A DNA stretch of 64,000 nt from positions 62,001 to 126,000 of the forward strand of contig JAKEKT010000020.1 in assembly GCA_021495925.1 (NCBI GenBank), in the 5' to 3' direction. The position numbers and the translations under genes were made by a program. The DNA is from Diplodia intermedia (Eukaryota; Ascomycota; Dothideomycetes; Botryosphaeriales; Botryosphaeriaceae). Of the stretch, positions 33,635-45,646 are shown in pieces. Positions within the stretch are counted from its first letter, which is position 1. The number at the start of each line of letters is the position of its first letter. The notes below the pieces were generated by a model that saw nothing but the letters and a program-made list of their open reading frames with translations, was not told where the DNA came from and did no database searches.

Positions 33635-36125
33635 ATGGCAGCTGAGGCGGCAAGGACCATGAGCTGCCCAGCATGCCTCGACCTCGACTACGATCGCTAC
33701 GACGTCCCGCTCCGGGAGCCGTATCTCTACGAAGGACAGGGCCTGCGGTACCACATCACGTCCTTCTGGGAGCTCGAGCAGCGGGCGGCGCAGGGCTGCA
33801 AGTTCTGCGACGTGCTGCACCGCGGCATCTCGGCCGTCTGGGACGTCGCGGCCGTGGGCTTGACCGGCCACGCGGCGAGCGAGCGCGAGCAGCAGCTGCG
33901 GCGCTCCACCTGGCCGACGCCAGGCACCCATCACCAGCAGCAGCATGGGCGCAGGGATTCCAAAATGGACGAAATGGCCTCGTATCGGCCACGGCAACCG
34001 GCGGACATGAGGCGTGCCGAGGAAGACGAACACACCAAGTTCTATCGACCCTGCATCGAGCTGAGGCCGGGGCGCAGCGTGCTTGTGTCCCACGCGCTGT
34101 ACAAGCGCGTGGTGCCGACCGAGGGAGGAAACGGGTACAAACTGGGCCCGAATCCGCTCGAGTTCGAGCACTTCATGAGAAGGGCGCCGCTGGAGTTCTA
34201 CACCCTCTCCGGTAAGCAACGCATCGTCCAACGCCGCAGGAAACGCCCATACTGACTCCCTCGAAAGGAACACGCAGCATACACCCCGCCTTCGGCCACA
34301 AAGCCCACATCCCCGCCACCCTCACCCCGGCCCACTACCAGCGCAAGCTCGCCCAATGGATGACCCACTGCACCACCCACCACCGCCTCTGCGCCGACCC
34401 GACACCCACCACCACCGCCGCCGCCGCCGCCCCCAAACGCCTCATCCACATCTCCACCACATCCAACCCCCCACACCTCACCCTCACCCTCATCGAGCCC
34501 CGCCCCTCCCAACCGCCCCCTCCCTACACGACCCTCAGCCACCGCTGGGGCCCCCCCACCCACCTCCCCCGCGACGACCGCGCTCAAGAAGACTGTGCGC
34601 GCCAACCTCGCCGCGCACCGCGCCGCCGGGATCGACTTCGGGTCGCTCCCCGCGCCTCTTCCGCGACGCGGTGGCGGCGACGCTGACGGCGGGTTGTCGT
34701 TACTTGTGGATCGACTCGCTGTGCATCGTCCAGGACTGCCCCGCCGACTGGCGCGACCACGCGTACCACCGCATGGCCGCCATCTACGCGCGGTCGCATT
34801 TGAATATCGCGGCGACGGCGCTGGCGGATTCGGAGGGGGGGTTGTTTGCGGGGGAGAGGGTGCATGCGTGTGAGCCTGGGGCGGGGAGGGCGGCGGGTGA
34901 GCGGGGGGTCGGAGGGGGGAGGTGCGGGATGGGGGCGAGGGAGGTGGTGGTGGGGGGAGGGGGAGGGGGAGGAATGAGTGTGTGGGTACGGCCGTTCCCG
35001 CAGGTCACGCATGGGAACTTCCTGCTGCGCAGCCCGCAGGATCCGGCGAGCCCGCTGCTGCAGCGCGGGTGGGTGTTTCAGGAGAGGCTGCTGAGCAGGC
35101 GCTCGCTGCATTGCACCGCGTCGGAGCTGGTGTGGGAGTGTCGGGAGCGCACGTGGTGCGAGTGCGGGGATCTGGGGGGGAGCGGGAGCGGCATTAACGG
35201 CGCGGGTACCGGTGCTGATGATGGAATCGGAGCGGTGGCGCAACGGCGCTCGACGAAGATCCAGTTCCAGAACATGTTCGAGCCGGGCGCGACGCCGCGG
35301 TCGCTGCTGTACGACTGGATGTCCATCGTCACCCGCTACAACCACCTGCAGTTCACCAACCCGTCCGACCTGCCCTTCGCCTTCGCCGGCGTCGTCCAGA
35401 AGGTGCGCGATCGCATGCAGGACAGCGGCGGCCGCTACTTCGCCGGCTTGTGGACCGCGGACCTGCCGCGGAATCTGCTGTGGGTCGGGAAGAAGAAGAG
35501 GCTCGATCACGAGAAGGGCAGTCGTTTGTATCCGGTGGATTGGGAGAGTGTTGGTAGCGGTCCGCCGAGTTGGTCGTGGATCTGGTATGCGGGCTGGCCC
35601 GGCGCCAGGAGTGCGCATTACTACGGCTATCTGGAGAGGGTGGAGGTGGATGAGGAGGCTGTGGTGGACCTGGACCGGATTGTTTGTGAGACAGAAGATG
35701 GCAATCCATTTGGGAGCGTTGTAAAAAGTGTTTTGAGGATGAGCGGACGCGTCGTTCAGGGGAGGCTGCGAGCTGGTGAGCCGAAGGTGGTGCCGAAAGG
35801 CTTCACTTACAGCCACGTCAGGGAAGACGCATACGTCACGTTCGACAAGTTTGACGGGGATCTGGGGTTTCCGTTCGGCACTGACTGCTACCTCTTCGTT
35901 CGAGACTCTGCGGGCGAGGAGATTGAGCAAGAGGTGACCTGCCTGCTCGTTGGTCATGAGAGAGAAAGAGGCGGCGCCTACTCCAAAAAGGAGCTTCGCT
36001 TCTTCGTGCTCGTATTGGCTCGAGCTGGAAAAGGACAAAGCTACAGGAGGATAGGCATCGCGAGGTGGCCGAAATCAAGTCATGTGTTCAGCGGCGAGGC
36101 TGTGGCCGAAGTAGAAATAGTATAG
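33635..36125 (+). pseudogene. HET-domain protein gene with two frameshifts
   Basis: HET-domain proteins trigger cell death after fusion of incompatible hyphae. Exon 1 (33635-34211) has paired Cys (CPACLDLDYD, GCKFCDVLHRG), as in the zinc-finger-like N-termini of this family. A 56-nt intron joins in phase 1 to 34268. The HET domain is clear: YTTLSHRWG, ALKKTVRANL, RLFRDAVAATLTAGC, YLWIDSLCIVQD, ADWRDHAYHRMAAIYA and GWVFQERLLSRR, ending near 35170. These blocks lie in three successive frames. A +1 shift falls in the C-runs at 34551-34570 and another at about 34652; neither can be explained by a GT-AG intron. Everything after 34653 is open to the stop at 36125. Either the gene is recently broken or the GC-rich homopolymers were miscalled. 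It sits beside AAA and NACHT genes. Confidence 0.8.
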
Positions 36126-37611
36126 ACGGCAGACGATCTCAACGAGAAGTTTTACACAGCTAACATAGCCACACTGTCATACAGCCCAAACAATGATTTG
36201 CAATCTGCCGGTTACTGCGAGCAATTCCTCCTGGCTCATCGCCACCATCGCATGTAGCAAAAGAAAAACCATTTGTCTCTGCAACTATCACCAAGAGAGT
36301 GCGAGGCGTGATGCGTCGCGACATTGCGTCAAATTGGTCTTCGCTGTTGTGGTTGATTGGTAGCCAGGGGATTTCGGAAAAAAGCAAGTTGCGAGAAGCG
36401 AATGAGGCTGAAACAAAGGCGAGAAGGCGAAGAGTAAAGGTTGTGGAGACTCGAGCTGATTTGGTGCGAGAAGAGGATGTTGGAGAGAAAGAGGAGGGAA
36501 CCGATGCGAGGGTCGAGAGCTATATGGTAGATAGGTGAGCTTGTTTGCGTCATGGGAATCATCAAAATATGAAGTTGATTGGCCAACGCTGTATGATTCC
36601 CGCATGAAAACTAGCGAGTGGTCGCCGATCGGAAGCGAGAGTTGTTGCCTAACAGATCCACCTTGATGCGCTTCGGCCAATTGAGAAGCCCGGAGTGTGA
36701 CACGAATGGGTGGGGGCCGCGAATGGAATCGGAGGCGGCCAGTTTAGTTTCAGCCTGCCGACCATTCGTCCCGGGAATCTGCAAGATTTCCACCCTCAGA
36801 CCAATCATGAGGCTTGGTTGATTGGGGCGGGAATCAGCAGAGCGTTTCTGGGGACCAGCAATGCTGCTGTTGTCTGAAGGCACAGAGGTCGAGAGTTGGG
36901 AATCAGTTTCGCTGCTCGAGTTCGAACTGATGCCCATAGAATGTGTATGAAGACAAAATGGTGTATTTGTTCTTGATCATATTTCCACCGTTCCTGTTCC
37001 TCACTCAGAAGACACTTCAAATCACCTATTCTCAAAAACAACCATCACAAGAGAAATCTCAATGCCAAGCCAAGAATCCAGCAACGGGTTGAGGTGAGTA
37101 ACTTGGCGATTTCCGCAGATAAGCATGGCCATGTACTAATACTGAAGAACAGGCGTCAAGAGCAGGACCAACTCCTCCAAGGCGTGGGCTCATGGGCGGA
37201 AAATCGCACAAGAACAAGCCATCAGAATCGGCAGATACACTTCCCAGATAGCAGTACGCCCGTCCCATTAGCTCAGCAACAAGGCACCGGGAATGGCGAC
37301 CCAATGAGCCGATTCATCAATGAGGCACCCGCCGATTCCGGCCAAGTCGTGCTTTGGATCGGTCATCCGCGACGCAAGGATTCGGATAGATGAGATTTAC
37401 CCAGACAGAATACCGCGCTCTTCATCTTTGGTGGACGAAATGAGCGGGCCGTTCAAAGAGGAATGGTTTATCATTGTGTAGGATTCTTGGCGCCGAATGG
37501 AGAAAGTTGGCCATTATCTGGAACATGACTGTTTACAAAGAAACGCGTTGGAAAGGAATCTCAAATGTCCACCCCGTGCAGCAGTGTATATGTGTTGTGT
37601 GAGTCGAACAA
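36126..37611. other. intergenic; doubtful short frames
   Basis: Spacer between the HET gene and the 3' end of the AAA ATPase. A minus-strand frame at 36937-36611 (108 codons, MGISSNSSSETDSQL..., GLRVEILQIPGTNGRQ) has fairly protein-like composition but no recognisable family. Others are worse. Nothing firm. Confidence 0.35.
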
Positions 37612-39695
37612 TCATCGAGCCGAATCAGCACCTCCGAGGTTGAGCGCAAGGGCAGCTCGTGCTGACAGTTCATGCTCCACAGCTTTCCTCCAGCCCGAAA
37701 GCACATTCAGAGCGGTGCGGATGTGGTCAATGGATAAGGGTGCTTTCTGATGGAGCGCCATCGATAACCCGTTGCTCACCAGGTTCTTGATCTGCCGGCC
37801 GTTGAGATCATGGTTTGCAAGTTCATCGAGCTGAGCATCATCAATCAGGGTCGGCACTTGGGCATCCTTGGTAAGTCGGTTGAAGAAGGTACGCCACAGT
37901 TTCTTGCGGGAGGGGAAGTCGAGGTCGGGATAATGGAGGCTGAAGTGGATGCGGCCTGCGATGGTCGCGTCAGTGATCAATGCTGCAACGGATCTTGGGA
38001 CTCTTACTTTCAAACGCGTCATCAAATATGCCGATGCGGTTGGTTGTGAGGATCAGAATGCCCCTGTAATACTCCAACTGCCGCAGGAATATGGAGACCA
38101 AGGCGTTGCGCACAACGTCCGTGTCGTTGCGGCGCTGCAAGAAGACATCGGCTTCGTCCAGCAACAGGATGGCACCCCATCTGTTTGCCAGCTCGAGGAT
38201 CTCGGTCAGACGCGCATCGACATTGGAGGGGTCCGTTCCAAGCTCCCCGGCGCTGACCGAGTACAGAGGCTTATGCGTCACCTCGGAGACGGCCTCGGCG
38301 GTCAGCGTCTTGCCGCATCCGGGGCGGCCACTGAGAAGGCCGACAAGTCCCTTTCCCTTGCCGGCAACCACGTCGTCGAAACTCTTGGACATGTGCTGCG
38401 TCACCAGTGAATGCACCAGCACTTTTTTGTTTTCCTCGAGAACGAGGCTCGCGAAGGCATCGTTGCCCCACTGGATGTCACGGCAGTAGTCCATGCCCAA
38501 GCCACCTGGAGGAAGCGTCAGTGGCATGCAGGATCCTGAGTGAGGCTTAACCTCACCCCACTGCTTCATTCCGAGGCTGAACCCCATTATTACGGGGCTG
38601 CAAATGGCGTATTGCTCGGATGAAAGAGTGCTTCCGAGCTGCTTGTAGACCATGTAATTGTACGTCGCGTTTGGCTGGAAGGTCCGAAAGCCCTTCGCAT
38701 CAATCATTGCCCGCCCGAACGCCTTTACGGTTGGTCAGATCCTGCAATCGAGTCATCCTGGCTGGAGTTGCCTTACCGAGAAAGTGAACTGCTTCGGCTT
38801 GAGGTCCTTGTTGAGTATTTCCCGCATCGCAGGTCCGTCGCATTCCACGTATTCCGCTTTCGTGATGGCCGAATAGCGCTTCCCGCGAGCGACGGCGTGT
38901 TCGAAGACCGAGTCCTTCTCCTTGGCAAAATCCAATGGATATACGGCAAGATCGCGTATGTACCGAGAGCCCGGGTATTCGTCGATCCTCAGGTGAGGGA
39001 TCTTGGCAAGACCGAACTTGTCGCCGTCAAAGACAACGGCGTCGCAATCAATGTGCCAGTACATGACCATCTGCTCCAAATCCTTCTTCTTGGTTGCCTT
39101 GCGGAAGCGGAGCAATTGGAACTGTTGAGTGAGCCCATGATAATGGTAAACCAGACTGTTTGGAGTGAAGAGCGCCCACATGAGCTCCCATGTGATCTGC
39201 TCGCTGACGAGGAGGGTATTCATGTTTGCCACGGTTTGGCCATGGTCACTTTCGATGTACTCCAATGCGGTAGACAGGCCGGTGACGAGGTCCTGGTCTG
39301 GATTGGGCTTGGACTCTTCTGATGCGAGCCTCTCCTTCAGCGCCTTTCTCGAATGGTAGAACAGCACTGGATCTGCCTGCAAAACAGTTCAGCCGAAAAT
39401 CGGCTTGCCCCGCGCGAACCAGACTCACCACGGGAGGATCGCACTGCTCCAAGTTCTCGGCCTCAGGATTCAAGGCTTTGAGGACTTCGGCCAAGCCTGG
39501 ATTCGCAATGTCGATATTGGTCCTAAGGGCCCGGCCTTTGAAGTCGATGATTTTGCGGACAAACAGCACCAGTCCTTTCCGGTCCTTCTTCTTTTGAGCC
39601 TTGGCCGAACTCTTATGCTTCCAAGAATAAGTTCGGCTTTGGATACTGTTAGAACAAGCTTGGGACGATGCGTTGCTCGTGTCCTTACTAGTCAT
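37612..39695 (-). CDS. fungal AAA+ ATPase (DUF7025-type N-terminus)
   Basis: Four exons, 39695-39429, 39376-38777, 38719-38008 and 37955-37612, give 640 residues. The N-terminal half (TLLVSEQITWELMWALFTPN, YWHIDCDAVVFDGDKFG, VYPLDFAKEK) follows the domain found in front of AAA modules in a large Pezizomycotina family (DUF7025). The AAA module has Walker A GRPGCGKT at 421-428, Walker B ILLLDEADVFL with DEAD at 478-481, sensor LTTNR at 515-518, then an SRIHFSLHYPDLD segment and lid encoded by the last exon. Lys, Asp/Glu and sensor Asn are intact, so ATP hydrolysis is expected. Biological role unknown; members are highly multiplied in filamentous fungi and often sit among HET and NACHT genes, as here. 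The second splice uses a less usual AAAG acceptor. Confidence 0.85.
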
Positions 39696-40614
39696 AGCTG
39701 TTGCGTGATGTCAGCTCTGCTTCTTACGTCAACACAAGGCTACTGTACTATTCGTCCACACGCTTGATGCGCTTCCCTTCACCAGTGCTCGGCTTTGCTC
39801 CAGTTGCACCGTCCTTTTCCTCTTCCGGCATGATGTCGACAACGGGTGTATATGATGTGTGTTCTTTCGGTATGAGACAGAGGTTGGCCGAGGACGCGAA
39901 GAGTACTTAGACTGTGGCTCCAGGTAAGCAGCATCCCATCAGGAAATCGTGATAGCTTAACAGGCGGTATTTGTAAGGGAGAGAGTCAGTGGGATCCGCA
40001 CGACATACAACCTACCTGAATGCCAAGCTGGAAGCCTGGAACCCTCGCAAGTGGGGTCAGTTGATAAGGCAATGCGCTGCTGTCGTCTGTAAGAAGGCTG
40101 GATATGAAAAGCCGAAAAACGCTATGCAAGAATTTTCGTTCGGGAATATGCAGTGGACGCCTTCACTGATGATGTGGCTGCAAGATGGCGTGTCCCAATC
40201 AATGGGCATGCATGGCCCCCACACACGGGAAGTTGCGGAGAATCTGCTGAGACGGTCCACCCCCGCTTGCAGAGCCTCATTGTGATGCCTGAAGGGCGAT
40301 TCTCACGTCATACAATAAATGACTCAACTGTCACACGGCCCTCACTGGTCGGATATCCGCCACTGGTGTAGCCGAACCTGCATTTCACCCATTATTCTGG
40401 CGAGCCCGCCTGGTCGGAACATGCAGCCAAGGACATTCACCACATTGCTGACGCATCACAAATAATCGCTAGGCTCCGATGACATCAAAGGTAGCGCAAT
40501 CAATATGCCAAGATACCGCTGGCTATCTCAACGCATCCCCGGCTTGGAAGCTAAGACGATAATAGGTTTGGATTAAAAGTCAAGCATGCCTGAGTTCTTC
40601 TACTGCTGCTGGAA
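39696..40614. other. divergent spacer between the AAA and NACHT genes
   Basis: About 0.9 kb between two genes reading away from each other; it must hold both promoters. A 98-codon plus-strand frame at 39989 has no motif. No repeat or RNA gene recognised. Confidence 0.45.
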
Positions 40615-43600
40615 ATGCCATACAACATGAACGGCAACCAAGTCGCTACTTTTTCGGATGCTGACTCGACTTCCACTGGCAGGTTCGAGCACTCACGTAT
40701 GCAATGCCCAAAAGTCCCCCTGCTGATGCTACTAAGGTCGATATCGAGGTTTGAAGAGGACGTCCGTGACCGAGTCGCGTCCATTCTGGACAAAGATGCA
40801 GCCATTTTCTTCCGTGAGATCCAAAACGACATCAAAAATGGCCCAATCACGGCGACTTCTGTATCTGCGCTAAAAGCTGCTGAGGAACGCAGGGCTTCCC
40901 GACATCGCTCGTGGAAGGCTTTCAACCGATTCGTGGCTCCCGTCATCAACCTTCTGACGGGATACTACAATGTAATTGACACAATCTGTTCGGCTGACCC
41001 AACACCGGGCGCAGTCATTTGGGGATGCCTCAAGATTCTCATCAATGTAAGCACTCAATCTGGATTGCGTTCGGCCATGTGTTACTGATGATTTTCTTAG
41101 AGCGCCAGCCGAGCAGCACACCTTTTCGACAGTTTTGGAGATCAGATCGATCGTGTCAGCTTCCATCTGGAACGGATCAATCATTTCAAGACTCTGTTTC
41201 ATGAGTCGGACTCGATGAACCACGTACTGCACAGATCGTGCTTGAATGTCGTCGCATTCTGTACCCTTGTCTGGAAAGAATGCAAGAGGTCCAGTGCGTG
41301 GCCCTGACTCCGTCTGACATCTGGCGCCGTTAACAAGTGTACTTAGCGCCTGTGTTTTGGCTGAAAAGCTTCAGCCCTGGCCCCACCCGAGAATTTGAGA
41401 AGATAGCGTCCGCTATAAAAACGGATAGAGAGGATCTGGAGGATTTGGGCGGTTGGATTCACCAGGAAAAGGGGGACAGCCACAGACAGGAATTCCTCAA
41501 GTTCCTCGCCCAGCAGCATGAGGAACAGAAACGTAAGAGACAGCTTTCGGCCAGCGGTAGATTGAGACTGATTTAATATGATTTTAGGGAAGATATACCA
41601 ATCCGCAGTGCAGTGGCTTGGCGGCCAATCGTCCGCAAGCTCTCAGGACCGCGTCGGGTCTTCCCGTCCGGAGACAACAGTAGTGGATACGACCGACTGG
41701 ATTTTCGAGGCTGCCGAGTTCAAAGAATGGACTGCAAGTTCTACGAATAGTCCAGTCTTCTGGCTGACTGCTACTCCTGGGGCTGGAAAGTCCATGCTTT
41801 GCTCGCAAGTGATACAGAAGACAAAAGACAAATTCCCGTCTGCCGGAGTGGCATCATACTTCTACCGGTTCGACGAGAGGGTGCCTACGCTTCAGGTCCT
41901 CCAAAGCATTGCTCAGCAATTGCTCGAACAGATTTGGAGCACCAAGAAGGAATTACCGGACTCCATCTGCGCTTTCGTGGACACTTTACCAAAAGTGCAG
42001 AAAAATGGCATCCTGGACGTGATCAAGGCTATAGCGGAATCCACAGTTTTCACGAACACCTACATCTTCCTCGATGGTGTGGATGAAGAACCCTCAGAAG
42101 GGCCACCTCATTCTCAACCAGCTCCACAAATTCTGTCAGACTTGATCCCACTGACTGAACAAACGTCGAAAGGGCTGGTTCGACTCTGGGTATCGAGTCA
42201 GGAGCGTGCCCATATTTCCAAAAAGCTGGAATCGTACCCCCGAGTTAGTCTCACTGACCAGAACGAAGCGGCGCTGCGGTCGTTTTTCGATCAAGAACTC
42301 CCACAGCTCAGGAAATTGGACCTCGAGCATGACGAGCTGGATCAACTTATGAGCACGCTGAAGGATAGAGTGAAAGGGAACTTCCTCTGGGCACGGTGCA
42401 TGATAGAGCACATCAGAGACATTTGCGAAAGTCCCGAAGAGGTGCAAAACTTCATCGAAACGAGCCAGCCATGGAGCCTGGATGAGTACTATGCAGCGCT
42501 GTTCCACCGCACCCAGCAGCATGTTCGAGAACGTGCGAGGTCAGTAAACCACCTTTCATCGTCGGCTCGAGACTTACATCAATGCCAGCAAAATACTGTC
42601 GATCGTTTGCTTTGCACGCCGCCGAGTCTCAGTGAGTGAGATTCGGGATGCTCTCTGCATGATGCGTAGTCCAGAGTCTAAAGCGCCGCGGAAGAAACCT
42701 CGCCTCCACATGGTGAAATCGCTGTTCCCTCCATTCATCATCACCGAGGGCCCTGGAGATGATGAATCAGACAAATGCGAACTTTTCCACGGCACCGTTC
42801 GGAGGTTCCTCGAGTCAAACCCTGACATCCTGGCAAAGGATTATCTCGGTCCTGAAGCTGTTTCCATCAACGAATATCACCTTGCAGAAGTTTGCACTCG
42901 GTATCTGGCCGATCCAAGGTTCGAAAAGCCATTGAGCTTCTCAGAGGGCCAATGGAAAACCTTCGGCGGAGAGGCAATAGAAACAGACGGGTTTCTGCGC
43001 TACTCAGCGAAATACTGGGACAAACACCTCGATGCGGTGAAGCCGACGCCCAATCTGAAGGCCTTGGTCTCGCGCTTTGTCCTCTCCACAAACTACCAAA
43101 CCTTGCTCCAGCTCCAGCATTTGTACGTTGACAGCCACTTTTCCATCTTTACAGTCAACGGCAGGCCCGAGCACCAAAAGTTTCTCCGGAGAGTGTTTCC
43201 CGACTGGTTTGCTCCACGGGACACTCAAGAGTGCCATATCCGACGAGACTATCGCGAGTTCATCCACGAGTGGTCGTACTATCTCAAATGTGGGTGTTGC
43301 GAAAACCCAAAATGTCTGATGCCCCAATTTGCAGGCGAGATCGACCGCTGCCTCTTTGGTGCTCTGGGTCGCGAGAATTTCATGTCTCAATTCCAGAGCC
43401 GATATGTCAGCTTCAAACTGAGCAACAACGAGCCAACTGGTATCAACAGTACACGCCAGTGCTACGAAGGCTATTCGCATGGTGGAGACTTTGTTCATGT
43501 GCTACAGTTCGTGTGAGTGTCCCAATTCCCCAAGTCGTGCACAATCTCTGCTGATGTATATCCACTGCACAGCTCTCGCACCGCCACATCCCATCTCCGA

Positions 43601-45646
43601 TTTGTTTGTGAGACGTGGCAACTGGATAATATGGAATATCCATGCCTCTGCAAGAGGCAATTCATTGATGTCGGAGAGGAATCCCACTGGCCGCTCTACT
43701 TCAGGCTTGAGGACGACGATGTAAAGACCAGATACAGCCAAGAGAAGCCAATTTCCTTCGGCGACAACGGAGACTGTCTCCGCATCGGGTCTTCCATTTT
43801 CCTGCGGGACAAGGATGGGAACTTCAGTGCTCCCCAGGCCGGAAACGGCGGAAAGGACGAGATTCCCGCGTATTTCCAAGAGTTTGCCTGGATCCCAGGA
43901 CTTTTAGTTATTGCGAGCCGTCGAAACAGCAACAGGCTGGGCCCTGAGAGTACTATCACCGAAGACCCTGTTCAGGACTTGGCGACTTTGTTCGCCAGAG
44001 CGCAACAGAAGCGTGGAGAAGACAGTTCATCTGACACGGCAGAGTCCGAGTCAGACCCCGAAGACGACGAAATCTCATTGTCCAGCTCAGAGGAGAGTTG
44101 GAGTTCCATGGACGAAAGCTGTAGCGAGGCATCCACCGAACCAAGCGATGCCCTGGAAGATGAAAATGCCTTGGAACTTTTCAAAGGGCACATCGGGAGC
44201 TCTGAGAGCGGATCAACGACAGAAGAGGAAGATACGGAGGAATCCGATTCTGAAGTCAGCAGTGGCAGTGACCTCGGAGGCAATCCATTCGCTCGCTTCC
44301 ACAAGGGGTATCGTGACGACGACTCGGATGCCGATGAGGCGTACGTCGCGCTCAACGACAGCGACAGCGACGAAGGAGACATGGTCCGCGCATTTCTGGC
44401 CTACGAAAGCAGAAAGCGGCCCAGGAAGCAGACCCAGCCAGACCTCCGGGCCTCGATCCAAGTCTTCAAAACATCCGAATCGGGACTGAAGCACCTCTTC
44501 CGCCTTCGCCAGCCCCTCCACCTACTCCTCTACGACTCCCCTCCCGCCATCCACCCCTCTCTACCACTAGTCGTCTGGCCCCTCGGTCCAAGCACCATCC
44601 TCTTCCTCGACTACGAGAAGCAGCAATACTTCACCCGCAAACTCCGCCCGACCACCTCGATGACGCGCCAAGTCTTCATCAAATGCCACTTCTCCCCCTC
44701 GGGCCAGCACCTGCACATCGCCACGCTCGAAGCCCACCAGCCCAGCCGTCCTTCCGCCCAGCGCAAAGCAAAAAAAGCCGCCGCAAAGAGCGCCGCAACA
44801 GCAACAGCACCCCCCCTCTCCCTCCCCCTCTCCCTCTCCCTCTTCGTCTCCACCTACCGCCTCTCCGCCACCAAACCCACCCGCACGCCGCCCGCCCAGA
44901 TCCACCGCGCCAAGCTCGCCCTGCTGCCCGCCGCGCGCGCGCTGCCCGTCGCCCGCCTGCCCTTCGCCGTGACGTGGACGGCCGACCACTTGTACGTGAC
45001 GCAGAGCGCGCGCGCGGTGCGCGTGCACCGCGTGCGTTTGTTTGCTCCGCCGCCGCCGTCGACCTCCTCCTCGTCCTCATCATCCTCCTCTTCGACGTCT
45101 CCGACGTCTTCGACACCTCCGACGTCCCCGCCAGACGATCGGGTGCGGGACGCCGACCTCGTCCTCGCCGAGCCGTGCGAGACCGTGTTCTTGCCCGCCA
45201 CCGCCGCCGCGCGTGGCGTGCGGTTCTTCCCCGGCGGCAGCGGTGGTGCGGCGGCGGCGGCGGCGCGCGTGCTGATCGGCTCGGATCGGACATTGACGTC
45301 CAGTGCGAAGCGGCTGGGTGCGGGCGGCGGCCGTGGCGGCAGTGTAAGGGACGGTGGATCAGGCGGTGATGCATTATACGCCGACAACACCGAGCATGAG
45401 GGAGCAGCGGGGCGGACGGCGGATGCGGCGTCGGAAGAGCCCAAGTTTGAAGGGGTGCAGGGGCTGGGTGGCCGGGCGTCGATGCCGGTGGGCGTGTGGC
45501 TGAGGGAGAAGGAGGATCTGGGGGGGTGGGGGAGGTCGGCGTGCGGGGTGCGCTTGGCGGAGAATCGGGGGCTGGGGAGGCTGGATGATAAGGTGGAGAG
45601 GTTTGATGTGGATGATGATTGCGATTTGGAGCCGTATATCGTTTAG
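40615..45646 (+). CDS. NACHT-type STAND NTPase (fungal NLR-like)
   Basis: Six exons, 40615-41046, 41101-41293, 41347-41532, 41588-42539, 42589-43512 and 43573-45646, give about 1586 residues. The N-terminal region (FNRFVAPVINLLTGYYNVID, PGAVIWGCLKILIN, LFDSFGDQIDRVSFHLERI) matches the helical domain found before many fungal NACHT modules (DUF7708-like). The NTPase has P-loop ATPGAGKS at 332-339 and Walker B YIFLDGVDEE at about 430-438, then winged-helix-like segments (KGNFLWARCMIEHI). After about residue 900 comes a very acidic Ser/Glu/Asp linker, then strands such as CHFSPSGQHLHIATLE and VTWTADHLYVTQS that look like a divergent beta-propeller broken by Ala/Pro/Ser-rich inserts. Such STAND proteins act as signal switches, in several cases in heterokaryon incompatibility or immunity-like responses. 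All six exons join in frame; the GTCAGT donor at 42540 and the second intron's acceptor (41346) are the least certain borders. Confidence 0.82.

Noticed and set aside
34212..34660. Introns to explain the frame changes in the HET core
   Set aside because: No GT...AG pair fits between the conserved blocks; each change is a single-base shift within a continuous alignment of motifs.
36611..36937. 108-codon minus-strand frame (MGISSNSSSETDSQL...)
   Set aside because: Composition is passable but there is no motif, no promoter-like leader and no neighbour that needs it.
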